A stretch of DNA of 64,000 nt. Source: Sphingobium sp. AP49 (GTDB lineage Bacteria > Pseudomonadota > Alphaproteobacteria > Sphingomonadales > Sphingomonadaceae). The stretch is from NCBI RefSeq assembly GCF_000281715.2, contig NZ_CP124576.1, positions 3,293,501 to 3,357,500 on the forward strand, written 5' to 3'. Shown in pieces: positions 1-10,462 of this stretch (positions are counted from its first letter, which is position 1; the number at the start of each line of letters is the position of its first letter). The translations under genes and the position numbers were made by a program. The notes beneath the pieces were generated by a model. It ran no database searches. It was not told the origin of the DNA and worked only from the letters and a program-made list of their open reading frames with translations.

Positions 1-398
1 CAGCCGAACTTGGAGGCAATGACGATGCCGTTGCGGAAGGATTGGGTCGCCTCGCCCAGGATGCGCTCGTCTTCATGCGGCCCATAGGCCTCGGCCGTAT
101 CGAAGAGAGTGACGCCATGATCATGGGCGGCACTGATGATACGGTGCATCTCAGCCCGATCGGGGATGGTGGTCTGATAGGTCCGGTGCATGTTCTGGAC
201 ACCAAGACCGATAGCGGACACCTCGAGCGCGCCCAATTTCCGGCGCGCGCCGAGAGATGTTCCGGTGCCCGACGTTCCTGCAGCGCCATTTGACGGTCCG
301 ATCGCCGGAGCCCCTACCGCTATGGTCGCCATTCCCATGCCCACCACGCCCAGCAGGCTACGCCGGCTCACATGGCCTGATCCGCGTTGGTCTGTCAT
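1..398 (-). CDS. Aldo/keto reductase with Tat signal, N-terminal part only
   Basis: The gene runs off the left edge, so only the first 132 residues are visible. The N-terminus has a twin-arginine motif (SRRSLLG, residues 11-17) followed by a hydrophobic stretch, which suggests Tat export. After a short linker the aldo/keto reductase barrel begins, with the strand containing LFDTAEAYG that carries the catalytic Asp and Tyr. The start at 398 is preceded by a purine-rich AGGGAAATAGG. It lies 14 nt after the stop of the reductase at 413-1270, so the two are probably co-transcribed. The substrate cannot be deduced. An exported oxidoreductase of this family is an inference from the signal peptide. 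Confidence 0.8.
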   Translation of the reverse strand, partial: MTDQRGSGHVSRRSLLGVVGMGMATIAVGAPAIGPSNGAAGTSGTGTSLGARRKLGALEVSAIGLGVQNMHRTYQTTIPDRAEMHRIISAAHDHGVTLFDTAEAYGPHEDERILGEATQSFRNGIVIASKFG

Positions 399-412
399 GC
401 CTATTTCCCTAA

Positions 413-1381
<969 letters not shown>

Positions 1382-2275
1382 ATGGCGGGCGAGAATTATA
1401 ACGAGCTTGCAGCCTTCGTGATGGTCGCGCGCGAACGCAGCTTCACCCGTGCTGCGGCCAAGCTTGGCGTCTCACAATCGGCGCTCAGCCAGACCATCCG
1501 AGGGCTTGAGGAACGGCTGGGCCTGCGCCTGCTTGCCCGCACCACCCGCAGCGTATCGCCTACCGAGGCAGGCCATCGACTGTTCCGCACCCTGGCGCCG
1601 CGTTTCGAGGAGATTGCGCAGGAACTGGCCGCGCTCAGCGAATTGCGCGACAAGCCATCGGGCACGATCCGGATCAACAGCGGCGAGCATCCGGCCGTCT
1701 CGATCCTGCAGCCGGCCTTGCGCACGCTGCTACCAGGCAATCCCGACATCCGGGTTGAGATCATCGTCGACTATGGCCTGACCGATATCGTCGCGGAGGG
1801 CTATGATGCGGGCGTGCGTCTGGGCGACCAGGTCGCCAAGGACATGATTGCGGTCCGGATCGGCCCCGACCTGCGCATGGCGGTCGTCGGTTCACCCGAC
1901 TATTTCGCCCGCCATCCGATCCCGCATGCACCGCACGACCTGACCGGCCATAATTGCATCGGCATCCGCCTACCCACCTATGGCGGCATCTTCCCCTGGG
2001 ATCTCGACCGGGACGGACATGAGGTCAATGTTCGGGTCGAAGGGCAACTGGTCTTCAACAATATCGGCCTGCGGCTCAGTTCTGCGCTGGATGGCCTGGG
2101 CCTGGCCTATCTTCCGGAGGATCAGGTTCTGTCCCATATCGCGGATGGCCGGCTGGTACGCGTGCTGGAGGACTGGTGCGAGCCTTTCCCCGGCTATCAT
2201 CTCTATTATCCCAGCCGACGCCAAGCCTCGCTGGCCTTCGCGCTGTTGGTCGAGACCCTGCGTTATCATGGCTGA
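1382..2275 (+). CDS. LysR-family transcriptional regulator
   Basis: A full-length LysR regulator of 297 residues. The N-terminal winged helix-turn-helix spans about residues 10-65 (SFTRAAAKLGVSQSALSQTI). The C-terminal periplasmic-binding-like effector domain is of the short CrgA-like class, recognisable by YDAGVRLGDQV. It is divergent from the aldo/keto reductase pair on the minus strand, the usual arrangement for a local regulator of those genes. The ATG at 1382 gives the canonical N-terminus. The effector is unknown. Confidence 0.9.
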   Translation: MAGENYNELAAFVMVARERSFTRAAAKLGVSQSALSQTIRGLEERLGLRLLARTTRSVSPTEAGHRLFRTLAPRFEEIAQELAALSELRDKPSGTIRINSGEHPAVSILQPALRTLLPGNPDIRVEIIVDYGLTDIVAEGYDAGVRLGDQVAKDMIAVRIGPDLRMAVVGSPDYFARHPIPHAPHDLTGHNCIGIRLPTYGGIFPWDLDRDGHEVNVRVEGQLVFNNIGLRLSSALDGLGLAYLPEDQVLSHIADGRLVRVLEDWCEPFPGYHLYYPSRRQASLAFALLVETLRYHG

Positions 2276-2358
2276 GGACCATCCATCCCGGTGACCAGCC
2301 ATCCAGGCTTTCAATTCAGACCGCTGGAGAATCTGCTATTTTAGTCAGCCGGGCTTGG

Positions 2359-3264
2359 TCATGCCAATCTTTGCACGAGAAAATCCACGAACACTCGAAG
2401 ACGGGCCGGCACATTGGCACCGCCCAGAAAAACGGCATGGATCGTCTCGATATCGCCAGGATTATAATCCTCCAATAGCGGCACCAACTGGCCGGACGCC
2501 AGTTCGGGCTGCACACTGAACCGACCCACCCGCGTGATGCCGACGCCGTCGGCCGCGAGTTGGCCCAGCGTCTCGCCATTATTCGCCTCGATCGTACCCC
2601 GGACGCTCAGCGCATAATCGCCTCCATCTTTTCGGAATGGCCAAACCGGCTCTGCCCGGCGGAAATTGAAGTTCAGGCAGTTATGGCCGTGCAAATCTTC
2701 CGGTATTTCGGGTGTGCCGTGGCGGGCGAGATAAACGGGCGAAGCGACGATGACGCGGCCATTTTCGCCGAGCTTGCGGGCTGTCAACGGACTGTCGGCC
2801 AGCGGCCCGAAGCGGATCGCCACATCAGCTTGTCCGCCAGCGATGTCGACCAGCCGATCGCTGAGGCTGATGTCGATCAAGATATGCGGATAGAGTTGCG
2901 CGAATTCGCCGAGCAGCGGCACGATGCACAGCCGGCCATGGGAATGGGCTGCGCTCACCCGCAGCCGCCCGCGCGGTGCACCACGATCGGCAATTGCCTG
3001 TTCGGCCTCGTCCAGATCGGCCAGAATGCGGCGCGCACTGCTCAAATAGGCCTGGCCCTCCGCCGTCAGCGTCAGCGCGCGGGTGGAGCGTAGCAGCAGC
3101 CGGACCCCCAGCCGATCCTCGATCCGGTCGACCGCGCGGCTGACCGCCGACGGTGTAAGGCCCAGCAATCGTCCGGCGGCCGAAAAACTGCCTTCGGCGA
3201 CTATGGCCGCGAAGGTTTCCAACGCTCGTGCCCGATCGGCATGAAAGGGTATCTTTTCATCCAT
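2359..3264 (-). CDS. LysR-family transcriptional regulator
   Basis: A second LysR regulator of 301 residues, convergent with the one at 1382. The helix-turn-helix lies near residues 15-75 (GSFSAAGRLLGLTPSAVSRA), followed by the effector-binding domain with ADVAIRFGPLADSPL. It is divergent from the aldo/keto reductase starting at 3353, with an 88-nt gap that should hold the shared promoter region. It therefore probably regulates the reductase and the MFS exporter behind it. Pairing of a CrgA-like LysR with an oxidoreductase and exporter is common in proteobacteria. The inducer is unknown. Confidence 0.9.
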   Translation of the reverse strand: MDEKIPFHADRARALETFAAIVAEGSFSAAGRLLGLTPSAVSRAVDRIEDRLGVRLLLRSTRALTLTAEGQAYLSSARRILADLDEAEQAIADRGAPRGRLRVSAAHSHGRLCIVPLLGEFAQLYPHILIDISLSDRLVDIAGGQADVAIRFGPLADSPLTARKLGENGRVIVASPVYLARHGTPEIPEDLHGHNCLNFNFRRAEPVWPFRKDGGDYALSVRGTIEANNGETLGQLAADGVGITRVGRFSVQPELASGQLVPLLEDYNPGDIETIHAVFLGGANVPARLRVFVDFLVQRLA

Positions 3265-3352
3265 TGCAAAGATCCTTCGCCTTGCAGCCCTCTAAACGCG
3301 GGGAGTCCGGCCTTCCATTTATGCGTCCATCACGGAATGGAAAGGGATGATG

Positions 3353-4387
3353 ATGGAATATCGGCAATTGGGGGCATCGGGGCTGCGCGTGCCGGCGCTC
3401 AGTTTCGGCACCGGCACCTTCGGCGGCTCGGGGCCTTTGTTCGGCGCCTGGGGCACGAGCGACGCGCAGGAGGCACGCCGCTTGCTCGACATCTGCCTCG
3501 ACGCCGGCATCACCCTGTTCGACACTGCCGACGTCTATTCCAACGGCGCGTCCGAAGAGGTGCTGGGCGCGGCGATCAAGGGGCGGCGCGATCAGCTATT
3601 GATCTCGACCAAGCTGGGCCTGCCGACCGGTGACGGCCCCAATGACTGGGGCGTGTCGCGCGATCGGCTGATCGGCGGCGTGGAAGCCGCGCTCCGGCGC
3701 CTTGGCACGGACTATATCGACCTGCTGCAACTGCATGCCTTCGATGCTTCGACACCGGTCGAGGAACTGCTGGCGACGCTCGACCAGTTGGTCCGCGCCG
3801 GCAAGCTGCGCCATGTCGGCGTGTCCAACTATCCCGGCTGGCAGCTGATGAAGGCACTAAGCGTGGCGGATCGCCAGGGCTGGCCGCGCTTCGTCGCGCA
3901 CCAGGTCTATTATTCGCTGATCGGCCGCGCCTATGAGGCAGAGCTGATGCCGCTCGCCGCCGACCAGGGCGTGGGCGCGCTGGTATGGAGCCCGCTCGGT
4001 TGGGGCCGCCTCACCGGCAAGATAAGGCGCAGCAGTCCGATCCCCGAGGGCAGCCGCCTGCACCAGACCGCCGCCTTCGCGCCGCCGGTGGAGGACGAGC
4101 ATCTCTACCGCGTGGTCGATGCGCTGGACGAGATCGCGGCGGAAACCGGCAGGACGGTGCCGCAGGTCGCGCTCAACTGGCTGTTGCAGCGGCCGACCGT
4201 GTCGTCGGTCATCATCGGTGCCCGCAACGAGGAACAGTTGCGCCAGAATCTGGGCGCGGTCGGTTGGTCGCTGACCGCCGATCAGGTCGCCCGGCTCGAC
4301 CGGGCCAGCTACCAGATGCCGGCCTATCCCCACGCCCCCTATCATCAACAGGCCGGCTTCGCCCGGCTGAACCCGCCGCTTGTCTGA
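3353..4387 (+). CDS. Aldo/keto reductase, voltage-gated potassium channel beta-like
   Basis: An aldo/keto reductase of about 344 residues. It shows the catalytic region LFDTADVYSNG, STKLGL with the Lys, and LLQLHAF with the His. The C-terminal segment SSVIIGARNEEQLRQNL is the cofactor-binding signature of the AKR11-AKR14 group. Three ATGs follow one another at 3347, 3350 and 3353. I chose 3353 because AAAGGG at 3341-3346 then sits 6 nt upstream and the protein starts MEYRQLG like its family. The MFS gene starts 13 nt after the stop, so the two form an operon divergent from the LysR gene. Confidence 0.9.
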   Translation: MEYRQLGASGLRVPALSFGTGTFGGSGPLFGAWGTSDAQEARRLLDICLDAGITLFDTADVYSNGASEEVLGAAIKGRRDQLLISTKLGLPTGDGPNDWGVSRDRLIGGVEAALRRLGTDYIDLLQLHAFDASTPVEELLATLDQLVRAGKLRHVGVSNYPGWQLMKALSVADRQGWPRFVAHQVYYSLIGRAYEAELMPLAADQGVGALVWSPLGWGRLTGKIRRSSPIPEGSRLHQTAAFAPPVEDEHLYRVVDALDEIAAETGRTVPQVALNWLLQRPTVSSVIIGARNEEQLRQNLGAVGWSLTADQVARLDRASYQMPAYPHAPYHQQAGFARLNPPLV

Positions 4388-4400
4388 CGGGAGGAGCATC

Positions 4401-5579
4401 ATGAAGATCAATCCACCGCTGCTCGCGCTGGCGGCCGGTGCCTTTGGCATCGGCGTCACCGAATTTGCGCCGATGGGCCTGTTGCCCGTCATCGCCACCG
4501 ACCTGGGCGTCTCCATCCCCGCCGCCGGCCTGCTCATCAGCGCCTATGCGATCGGCGTGATGCTGGGCGCGCCGCTGATGACACTGACCACCGGCCGCTT
4601 GCCGCGTCGCACCCTGCTGATCGGCCTCGCCGCCATCTTCACGGTCGGCAATCTGATCGCAGCGCTCTCCAGCAGCTATGCCATGCTGCTGTTCGCGCGG
4701 ATCATCACCTCGCTCAACCATGGCGCCTTCTTCGGCGTCGGATCGATCGTCGCCGCCAGCCTGGTCCCGCCCCAGCGGCAGGCCGGCGCGGTCGCCGCCA
4801 TGTTCATGGGGCTGACCATCGCCAATGTCGTCGGCGTGCCGCTGGCCACCTGGGCAGGCGACGTCATAGGATGGGGCGCGGCCTTCTGGGGCATCGCAGC
4901 GCTGGGCGTCCTTACCATCGTGGCGCTGCGCCTCACTCTGCCCGACATGCCGGCCCCGACCGAGGGCGATGCGCGCTCCGAACTGCGGGTGCTGATGCGC
5001 GGGCCGGTGCTGGCGGCGCTGGGACTCACCGTGGTCGGTGCGAGCGCGATGTTCACCGTTTTCACCTATATCACGCCGATCCTGCGCGATCAGACCCATG
5101 GTTCGATCACTTTCGTGACCGCGATGCTGGTGCTCTATGGCGTGGGCCTCACCATCGGCAACTGGCTGGGTGGGCGCTTTGCCGACCGGTCGGTCGACCG
5201 GACGCTGATCGTGACGCTCGCCGCGCTGACCGCGATCCTCATCGCCTTCGCCTTTGCCATGCCCTTTGCCGGGCCGACGGCGGTGCTGATCTTCCTCTGG
5301 GGCATTGCCAGCTTCGCGCTGGTGCCGCCGCTGCAGGTGCGGGTGATGAGCGCGGCGGCCGATGCGCCGAACCTCGCATCCTCCATGAATATCGGCGCCT
5401 TCAACCTGGGCAACGCCATAGGAGCGGCGCTCGGCGGTGGGGTGATTGCCGCCGGATTGGACTTGCCCTTTGTCGCGATTGCCGGCGCGGCTGCATCGGG
5501 CGTTGGTTTGCTGACCATTCTCATGAGCCCTCAAGATACGGCTATCCGTGAAGCACATCCGCAGAGGATATATGAATGA
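4401..5579 (+). CDS. MFS transporter, AraJ/YdhP-like efflux family
   Basis: A 392-residue, 12-helix major facilitator of the DHA1 drug or sugar efflux group. The first helix contains the family signature GVTEFAPMGLLPVIA. The loop between helices 2 and 3 reads TGRLPRRTLL, a form of motif A. The start at 4401 has a strong GGGAGG 5 nt upstream, so the longer frame beginning at 4380 is rejected. It sits directly behind the aldo/keto reductase, which suggests export of a related metabolite or toxicant. That link is inference. Confidence 0.9.
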   Translation: MKINPPLLALAAGAFGIGVTEFAPMGLLPVIATDLGVSIPAAGLLISAYAIGVMLGAPLMTLTTGRLPRRTLLIGLAAIFTVGNLIAALSSSYAMLLFARIITSLNHGAFFGVGSIVAASLVPPQRQAGAVAAMFMGLTIANVVGVPLATWAGDVIGWGAAFWGIAALGVLTIVALRLTLPDMPAPTEGDARSELRVLMRGPVLAALGLTVVGASAMFTVFTYITPILRDQTHGSITFVTAMLVLYGVGLTIGNWLGGRFADRSVDRTLIVTLAALTAILIAFAFAMPFAGPTAVLIFLWGIASFALVPPLQVRVMSAAADAPNLASSMNIGAFNLGNAIGAALGGGVIAAGLDLPFVAIAGAAASGVGLLTILMSPQDTAIREAHPQRIYE

Positions 5580-5640
5580 AAGGATGGCCTGCAGCCGCGA
5601 ACCACGGAATGAGGGCTGCCGCATTATGCGCAGGGTCGGT

Positions 5641-5706
5641 ACGGTCCCGCTTGGTCACCGCCTCGAACCTGCTACCGTCCAAGCCGATGGCGTGACCGAA
5701 ACGGGT
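5641..5706 (-). pseudogene. Possible IS1182-type transposase scrap
   Basis: Read on the minus strand, this stretch encodes AIGLDGSRFEAVTKRDR without a start or a flanking frame. It resembles the catalytic-core signature of IS1182-family transposases (AIDGSKFKAVNNRDR). The rest of the 240-nt gap between the MFS gene and the tolC-like gene shows no open frame, inverted terminal repeats or target duplication. If the call is right it is a decayed insertion at the end of the metal-efflux operon. The match is short and judged from memory. Confidence 0.35.
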
Positions 5707-5821
5707 TGAGACAGCCCTACGGATAAATCTTCGGCATCATAGCTTGAGAAAGAAACTTGTCTTACCGCCGGCCTTTCCCTTCCAGGGTGCGCACAGTCCG
5801 CTTTCATCCTGGAAGTCGTTT

Positions 5822-7063
5822 TCAATCCTGATGCACGTCCTGTGAAGTCCACACATCATGTGCATCAATCTGCAGCTTAAGAATGGCTCGTAGAATCGCG
5901 GCGCGTGCATCGATTTCCTGTCGGCGCATCTCGTTGGCCTGACGTCGCGCCAGTAAAGCCTCGGACAGGCCGATCTGCCCCAGTTCATAGCCGCGTTTCG
6001 TCCGCGCCGCCGCGCCCTCTGCGCTGTCTGCCGCGATTTGCATGCTCTGCCATATCCTATGACGCGCCTTGACATTGCTGAGGTCGGCTGCAGCAGTCGC
6101 CTCGACCTCGCGACGGACGCGGGCGACATCTTGTTCCGCCACACCCGCTTCCGCCGTTGCCTGATCATGGGCGGCTCGACGATAGCCGCCGCCAATCGGA
6201 ATGGAGCCGACCAGCCCGACGCCCTTCTCCAGCCCACCTCGTTCGCTGAATAGGCGAATGCCCAGCGAGGGATCAGCCATCCGGTCCGCCGACGCGCGGC
6301 GTGCCAGGACTGATAGACGCTGCGCTTCCCGTTCAGCCGCGTGGATCTCGTGACTGCGCTCCACCACAAGGTCGCGCAGATTGGCCAGCCGATCCAAAGG
6401 TAAGGCTGGCGTCGATAGCATCGGCGCCTCTTCGGGCAGGGGCAGTCCGGAGAAACCGACCGCCAGCTTGACACGCGTCTCGTCCTGCGCGGCAAGGGAC
6501 ATGGCAGCCTGTGCCTGTGCCTGTGCCAACGCGGCCTCTGCCTGATCGACATCCAGCAGCGACGCATCACGCAATGCCGCACGGCGTCGGACCGCATTCA
6601 GATCGTCCTTCAGGCTGGCGACTGAATCGAGGTCGGTGTGATGCTGGGCGCTGGCAACCAGCCAGTCATGCCAGAGGTCGGAAAAGGCGAGCGCCGTCTG
6701 ATGCCGCACATCTTCCATCTGATTATGCGCCACCTCTATGCCCAGAACGCCTGCCTTGCGGTCCAGCGCGGCCTTGCCGGGCAAACGCAAGGGTCGGGTC
6801 AGGTTGACGTCATATTCGGCATAATCGCCTTCCCCTTCGGCCGAACGGCGCGACACCGTGCCCTGGAAGGTGAATTCATGACTGCCCTTGCGCAACATGT
6901 CCGCGCCGGCCTGTGCCGAACGAACCCGTGCATATGCGGCGGCGACCGCAGGATGGGTATCCAGTGCCTCGATCACCAATGGTTCGGGCGGCAGGTCCGT
7001 GCGCTGGGCGACGGCGGGTGTCGCGAGGACGGCAATGCCAGTCAACAGCAGATGGCGGATCAT
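5822..7063 (-). CDS. TolC/CzcC-family outer-membrane efflux protein
   Basis: A 413-residue outer-membrane factor, the exit duct of a tripartite metal RND pump. It has a signal peptide (residues 1-19, cleavage after AVA). It then has two long amphipathic helical halves typical of the OEP repeat, for example RAALRDASLLDVDQAEAAL and the C-terminal GYELGQIGLSEALLARR. The length suits the CzcC group. Its ATG overlaps the stop of the DUF3240 gene (7060-7063), so translation is probably coupled. It is the last gene of the six-gene minus-strand operon that starts with the response regulator. Confidence 0.9.
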   Translation of the reverse strand: MIRHLLLTGIAVLATPAVAQRTDLPPEPLVIEALDTHPAVAAAYARVRSAQAGADMLRKGSHEFTFQGTVSRRSAEGEGDYAEYDVNLTRPLRLPGKAALDRKAGVLGIEVAHNQMEDVRHQTALAFSDLWHDWLVASAQHHTDLDSVASLKDDLNAVRRRAALRDASLLDVDQAEAALAQAQAQAAMSLAAQDETRVKLAVGFSGLPLPEEAPMLSTPALPLDRLANLRDLVVERSHEIHAAEREAQRLSVLARRASADRMADPSLGIRLFSERGGLEKGVGLVGSIPIGGGYRRAAHDQATAEAGVAEQDVARVRREVEATAAADLSNVKARHRIWQSMQIAADSAEGAAARTKRGYELGQIGLSEALLARRQANEMRRQEIDARAAILRAILKLQIDAHDVWTSQDVHQD

Positions 7064-7359
7064 GCGATGCGCCCCCGGGCCGACACCGCCATGCTGTGCC
7101 AGCGAACGGGGTGGCCCCGACGCGCGTCGGCGACCGTTCCGACCAATATGCTGACCGCTTCCGCCTCCACGATCAGGTCAATCGCGGCCCGACGCAATGC
7201 GCCGCGTACCTTTTCGCCTGTCAGCGCATCACCAAAATCGCGGCCCAGCACCTGCTCGTCACGCAGGTGAAGCGGCGCACTGGTTTGCCTGCGAAGCGCA
7301 TCGGCAACAACATCGCGGTCAATGGCGGCACAATAGAAAGTCAGCAGCATGTCAGTCAT
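7060..7359 (-). CDS. DUF3240 family protein of metal RND operons
   Basis: A 99-residue soluble protein beginning MTDMLLTFYC. It resembles DUF3240, a small ferredoxin-fold-like family often encoded beside CzcA or CusA pumps. Its function is unknown and might be metal or PII-like sensing. I reject the longer frame from 7467, because it overlaps the pump reading frame widely and adds a low-complexity N-terminus. The start at 7359 overlaps the end of the pump gene by 8 nt and the stop overlaps the next start, so expression is tied to the pump. Confidence 0.75.
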   Translation of the reverse strand: MTDMLLTFYCAAIDRDVVADALRRQTSAPLHLRDEQVLGRDFGDALTGEKVRGALRRAAIDLIVEAEAVSILVGTVADARRGHPVRWHSMAVSARGRIA

Positions 7360-10300
7360 GATCGGGTTCCGAACCGGCGGTCTGCATCGTTCGTCCACGC
7401 ACGCTCTCACCAAAGCGCTCGAACAATATGGGCAACAGGATGAGGGTGAGCAGGGTCGAACTGACAAGTCCGCCGATCACCACTATGGCGAGCGGCTTTT
7501 GGATCTCGGACCCCGGCCCGGTCGCGAAAAGCAAAGGTACAAGGCCGAAGGCCGTGATGCTGGCAGTCATCAGCACCGGCCGCAGCCGGCGTTCCGCCCC
7601 TAACCGCACAGCCTGTGCCATGCTCAGTCCCTCTGCGCGCAACTGACGGAAATAGGCGACCAGAACCAGGCCGTTCAGCACCGCAATGCCGAGTAGCGCG
7701 ATGAACCCGACGGAGGCGGGAACCGACAGATATTCGCCAGACACCCACAGCGACACGATCCCGCCAACCATGGCAAAAGGGATATTGGCAAGGATGAGCA
7801 GCGACGCGCGCAGCGAACGCAATGTCAACAGCAGCACCAGCAGGATCAGCAGCAGCGCCGCCGGGATCACCAACATCAACCGGCCGAGGCACGCTGCTGA
7901 TTTTCGAACTGGCCGCCCCACACCATGCGATACCCGGCGGGTAGCGTGATTTCGCGATCCACGGTGGCTTTGGCGTCGTCGACATAGCCGACAAGGTCTC
8001 GGCCGGACACGAAAGCCTGTACGAGGGCGTAGCGAGAACCATTTTCATGATCGAGCTTCACCGGCCCTTGCGTCCTTTCGACCCGCGCCATGTCGCTGAC
8101 GCGGGCCACCGTGCCATCGGGCGTCCGCAGCGGCAGGTCGGCAAAGCGCGTCGCGTCCCTGCGGATTGTGTCATCACCCTTGACCAGAATGGGCACGCGC
8201 TTCTGTCCATCGGCGACTATGCCGGCATGGACCCCCTCGATCTGGGCACGCAGCGTGTCCTGCATCTGGTCGATCGGCATACCGAAGCGACCGGCGGCGG
8301 TGCGATCGATATCGAGTTGCAGATAGTCGACATGGTCATTGGCGACGGTCATCACTTCGGATGCGCCGCGCGTCTGCGACAGGATTTTCTGCACCTGCCC
8401 GGCAAGGTCGGACAATGTGTCGAGGTCCGGGCCGAAAATTTTAACCGCCAGATCGCCGCGCGAACCGGTCAGCATTTCCGACACGCGCATCTCGATTGGC
8501 TGGGTGAAGGTCGGTTCGATGCCGGGCAGGCGAGCAATCGACTTACGGATTTCGTCGACGACGAAATCTTTCGAGCCACGCCATTCCTTCTGCGGTTTCA
8601 GGACGACGAAGCTGTCCGTCTCGTTGGGACTCATCGGATCGAGACCAATCTCGTCTGTACCGACGCGCGCAATGATCTGCTTGATTTCCGGTACGTCCTT
8701 CATCAGCGATTGCTGCACGGCAACATCGCCCAGGACCGACTGGTCCAGGTTGATGGTCGGCAGCTTGGCGGTCTGGACGATCACTGACCCTTCATCCATT
8801 GATGGCATGAAGGTCTTGCCAACCGCTCCATAAGCGAGGCCGGCCAATATTAATCCTGATGCAGCAGCGGCATAAATCAGCCGCTTGCGCGCGAAGGCAC
8901 CGTTCAGCACATCCTGATAGCGCGGCGTCAGCTTGCGCATGATCCATGGTTCGCCATGGTGACCGGACTTGAGACCGAGCGAGGATAGCACCGGCACCAA
9001 TGTCAGAGCGATCAGCAGCGACCCCGCCAGCGCGAAGATGATGGTCAGCGCCACCGGCGCGAACAATTTGCCCTCCAGGCCCTCGAGCGAGAGCAGGGGC
9101 AGAAAGACGAGGGCGATGATGAGGATGCCGGCCGAAACCGGAACGATCACTTCGCTGGTCGCGCGGAAGACCGTGTTGAGCCGGGGCGCTCCATCGCCTT
9201 CCTTTGCATGGTTCAGACGATCAACGATATTCTCGACCACCACGACCGCGCCGTCGACCAGCATCCCGATCGCGATGGCCAGGCCGCCAAGGCTCATCAG
9301 GTTGGCCGACAGACCCATGCCTCGCATCATCAGGAAGGTGACGAGTGCCGCCATGGGCAGGGTCGCTGCCACGATCGCAGCGGCGCGCCAGTCGCCCAGA
9401 AACACGATCAGCAGGATGATCACCAGCACGGTCGCTTCGATCAGTGCCTTTTCCACCGTGCCGACGGCGCGACCGATCAGGTCCGACCGGTCGTAGAAGA
9501 CGTCGATATTTGTGCCTTGCGGCAAGGTCTTTTCCAGTTCGGCAATGCGCGCCTTGATGCCATCCACTACGGCACGGGCATCGGCCCCGCGCAACGCGAT
9601 GACCAGCCCCTGAACTGCTTCGCCCTTGCCGTTGGCCGTCACCGCACCATAGCGGGTCAGGCTACCGACGCCGATGGTGGCGACGTCGCCCATCCGCACG
9701 ATGCGGCCGTTGCGGGTCGCGATAACCAGCGATTCCAGATCCGCTTCCGACTGGATCGCCCCGACAGCGCGCACGATGAGCGACTCCTCGCCCTGCGACA
9801 GACGGCCTGCACCGTCATTGCGATTGCCACGCTCAATCGCTTCGGACAGGTCCGCGACGCTCAGCCCCGCGCTTGCCAGCGCGATCGGATCGGGCCGCAC
9901 TTCAAACGCGCGAACATAGCCCCCCAGCGCATTAACGTCCGCCACGCCCGGCACAGTGCGCAGAGCCGGTCGGATCGTCCAGTCCAACAGGGTTCGCTTT
10001 TCTTCCAGGCTGAGTGGCCCTTCGATTGTGAACATGAACACATCGGACAACGGCGTGGAAATCGGCGCCATGCCACCGTCGATACCTTCGGGCAGGTCGC
10101 CCATTACGCCCGACAGGCGTTCGGCCACCTGCTGACGCGCCCAGTAGATATCGGTGCCGTCGATGAAATCGATGGTAATATCGGCAATGGCATATTTGGC
10201 CGAGGACCGCAGGATCGCCTGTCCCGGTATGCCCAGCATCTCCATTTCGATCGGCGTGATGACACGGCTTTCCACTTCTTCAGGGGTCATGCCGGGCGCC

Positions 10301-10455
10301 TTCAGGATCACCTTGACCTGAGTCTGCGCGATATTGGGATATGCGTCGACGGGTAGGTTGACGAAGGCCCATGCACCAACGCCTGCCGTGATCAGCGACA
10401 GCGCGATTATGAGCAAGCGATAGGACAGCGCCCATGCAACAAGCGATCGGAGCAT
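7352..10455 (-). pseudogene. Heavy-metal RND efflux pump, CzcA/CusA family, frameshifted
   Basis: An inner-membrane proton-driven metal pump of about 1030 residues in two frames. The first 859 residues (from MLRSLVAWAL) cover TM1, both porter regions and TM2 to about TM7, with MLVDGAVVVVEN in TM4. The frame stops just after the conserved FENQQRAS. The last five helices (RLMLVIPAALL onward) continue in another frame from about 7880 to 7352. One missing base in the C run at 7881-7885 explains the break: an extra C restores QRASARLMLVIP. TM4 lacks the first Asp of the CzcA DFG...D signature, so the metal class is uncertain. I start it at 10455 because the longer start overlaps the adaptor gene. 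Confidence 0.85.
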
Positions 10456-10462
10456 GACGCGC

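Noticed and set aside
4212..5624. 470-residue minus-strand frame over the MFS gene
   Set aside because: Low-complexity Arg/Gly/His composition antisense to a 12-helix transporter.
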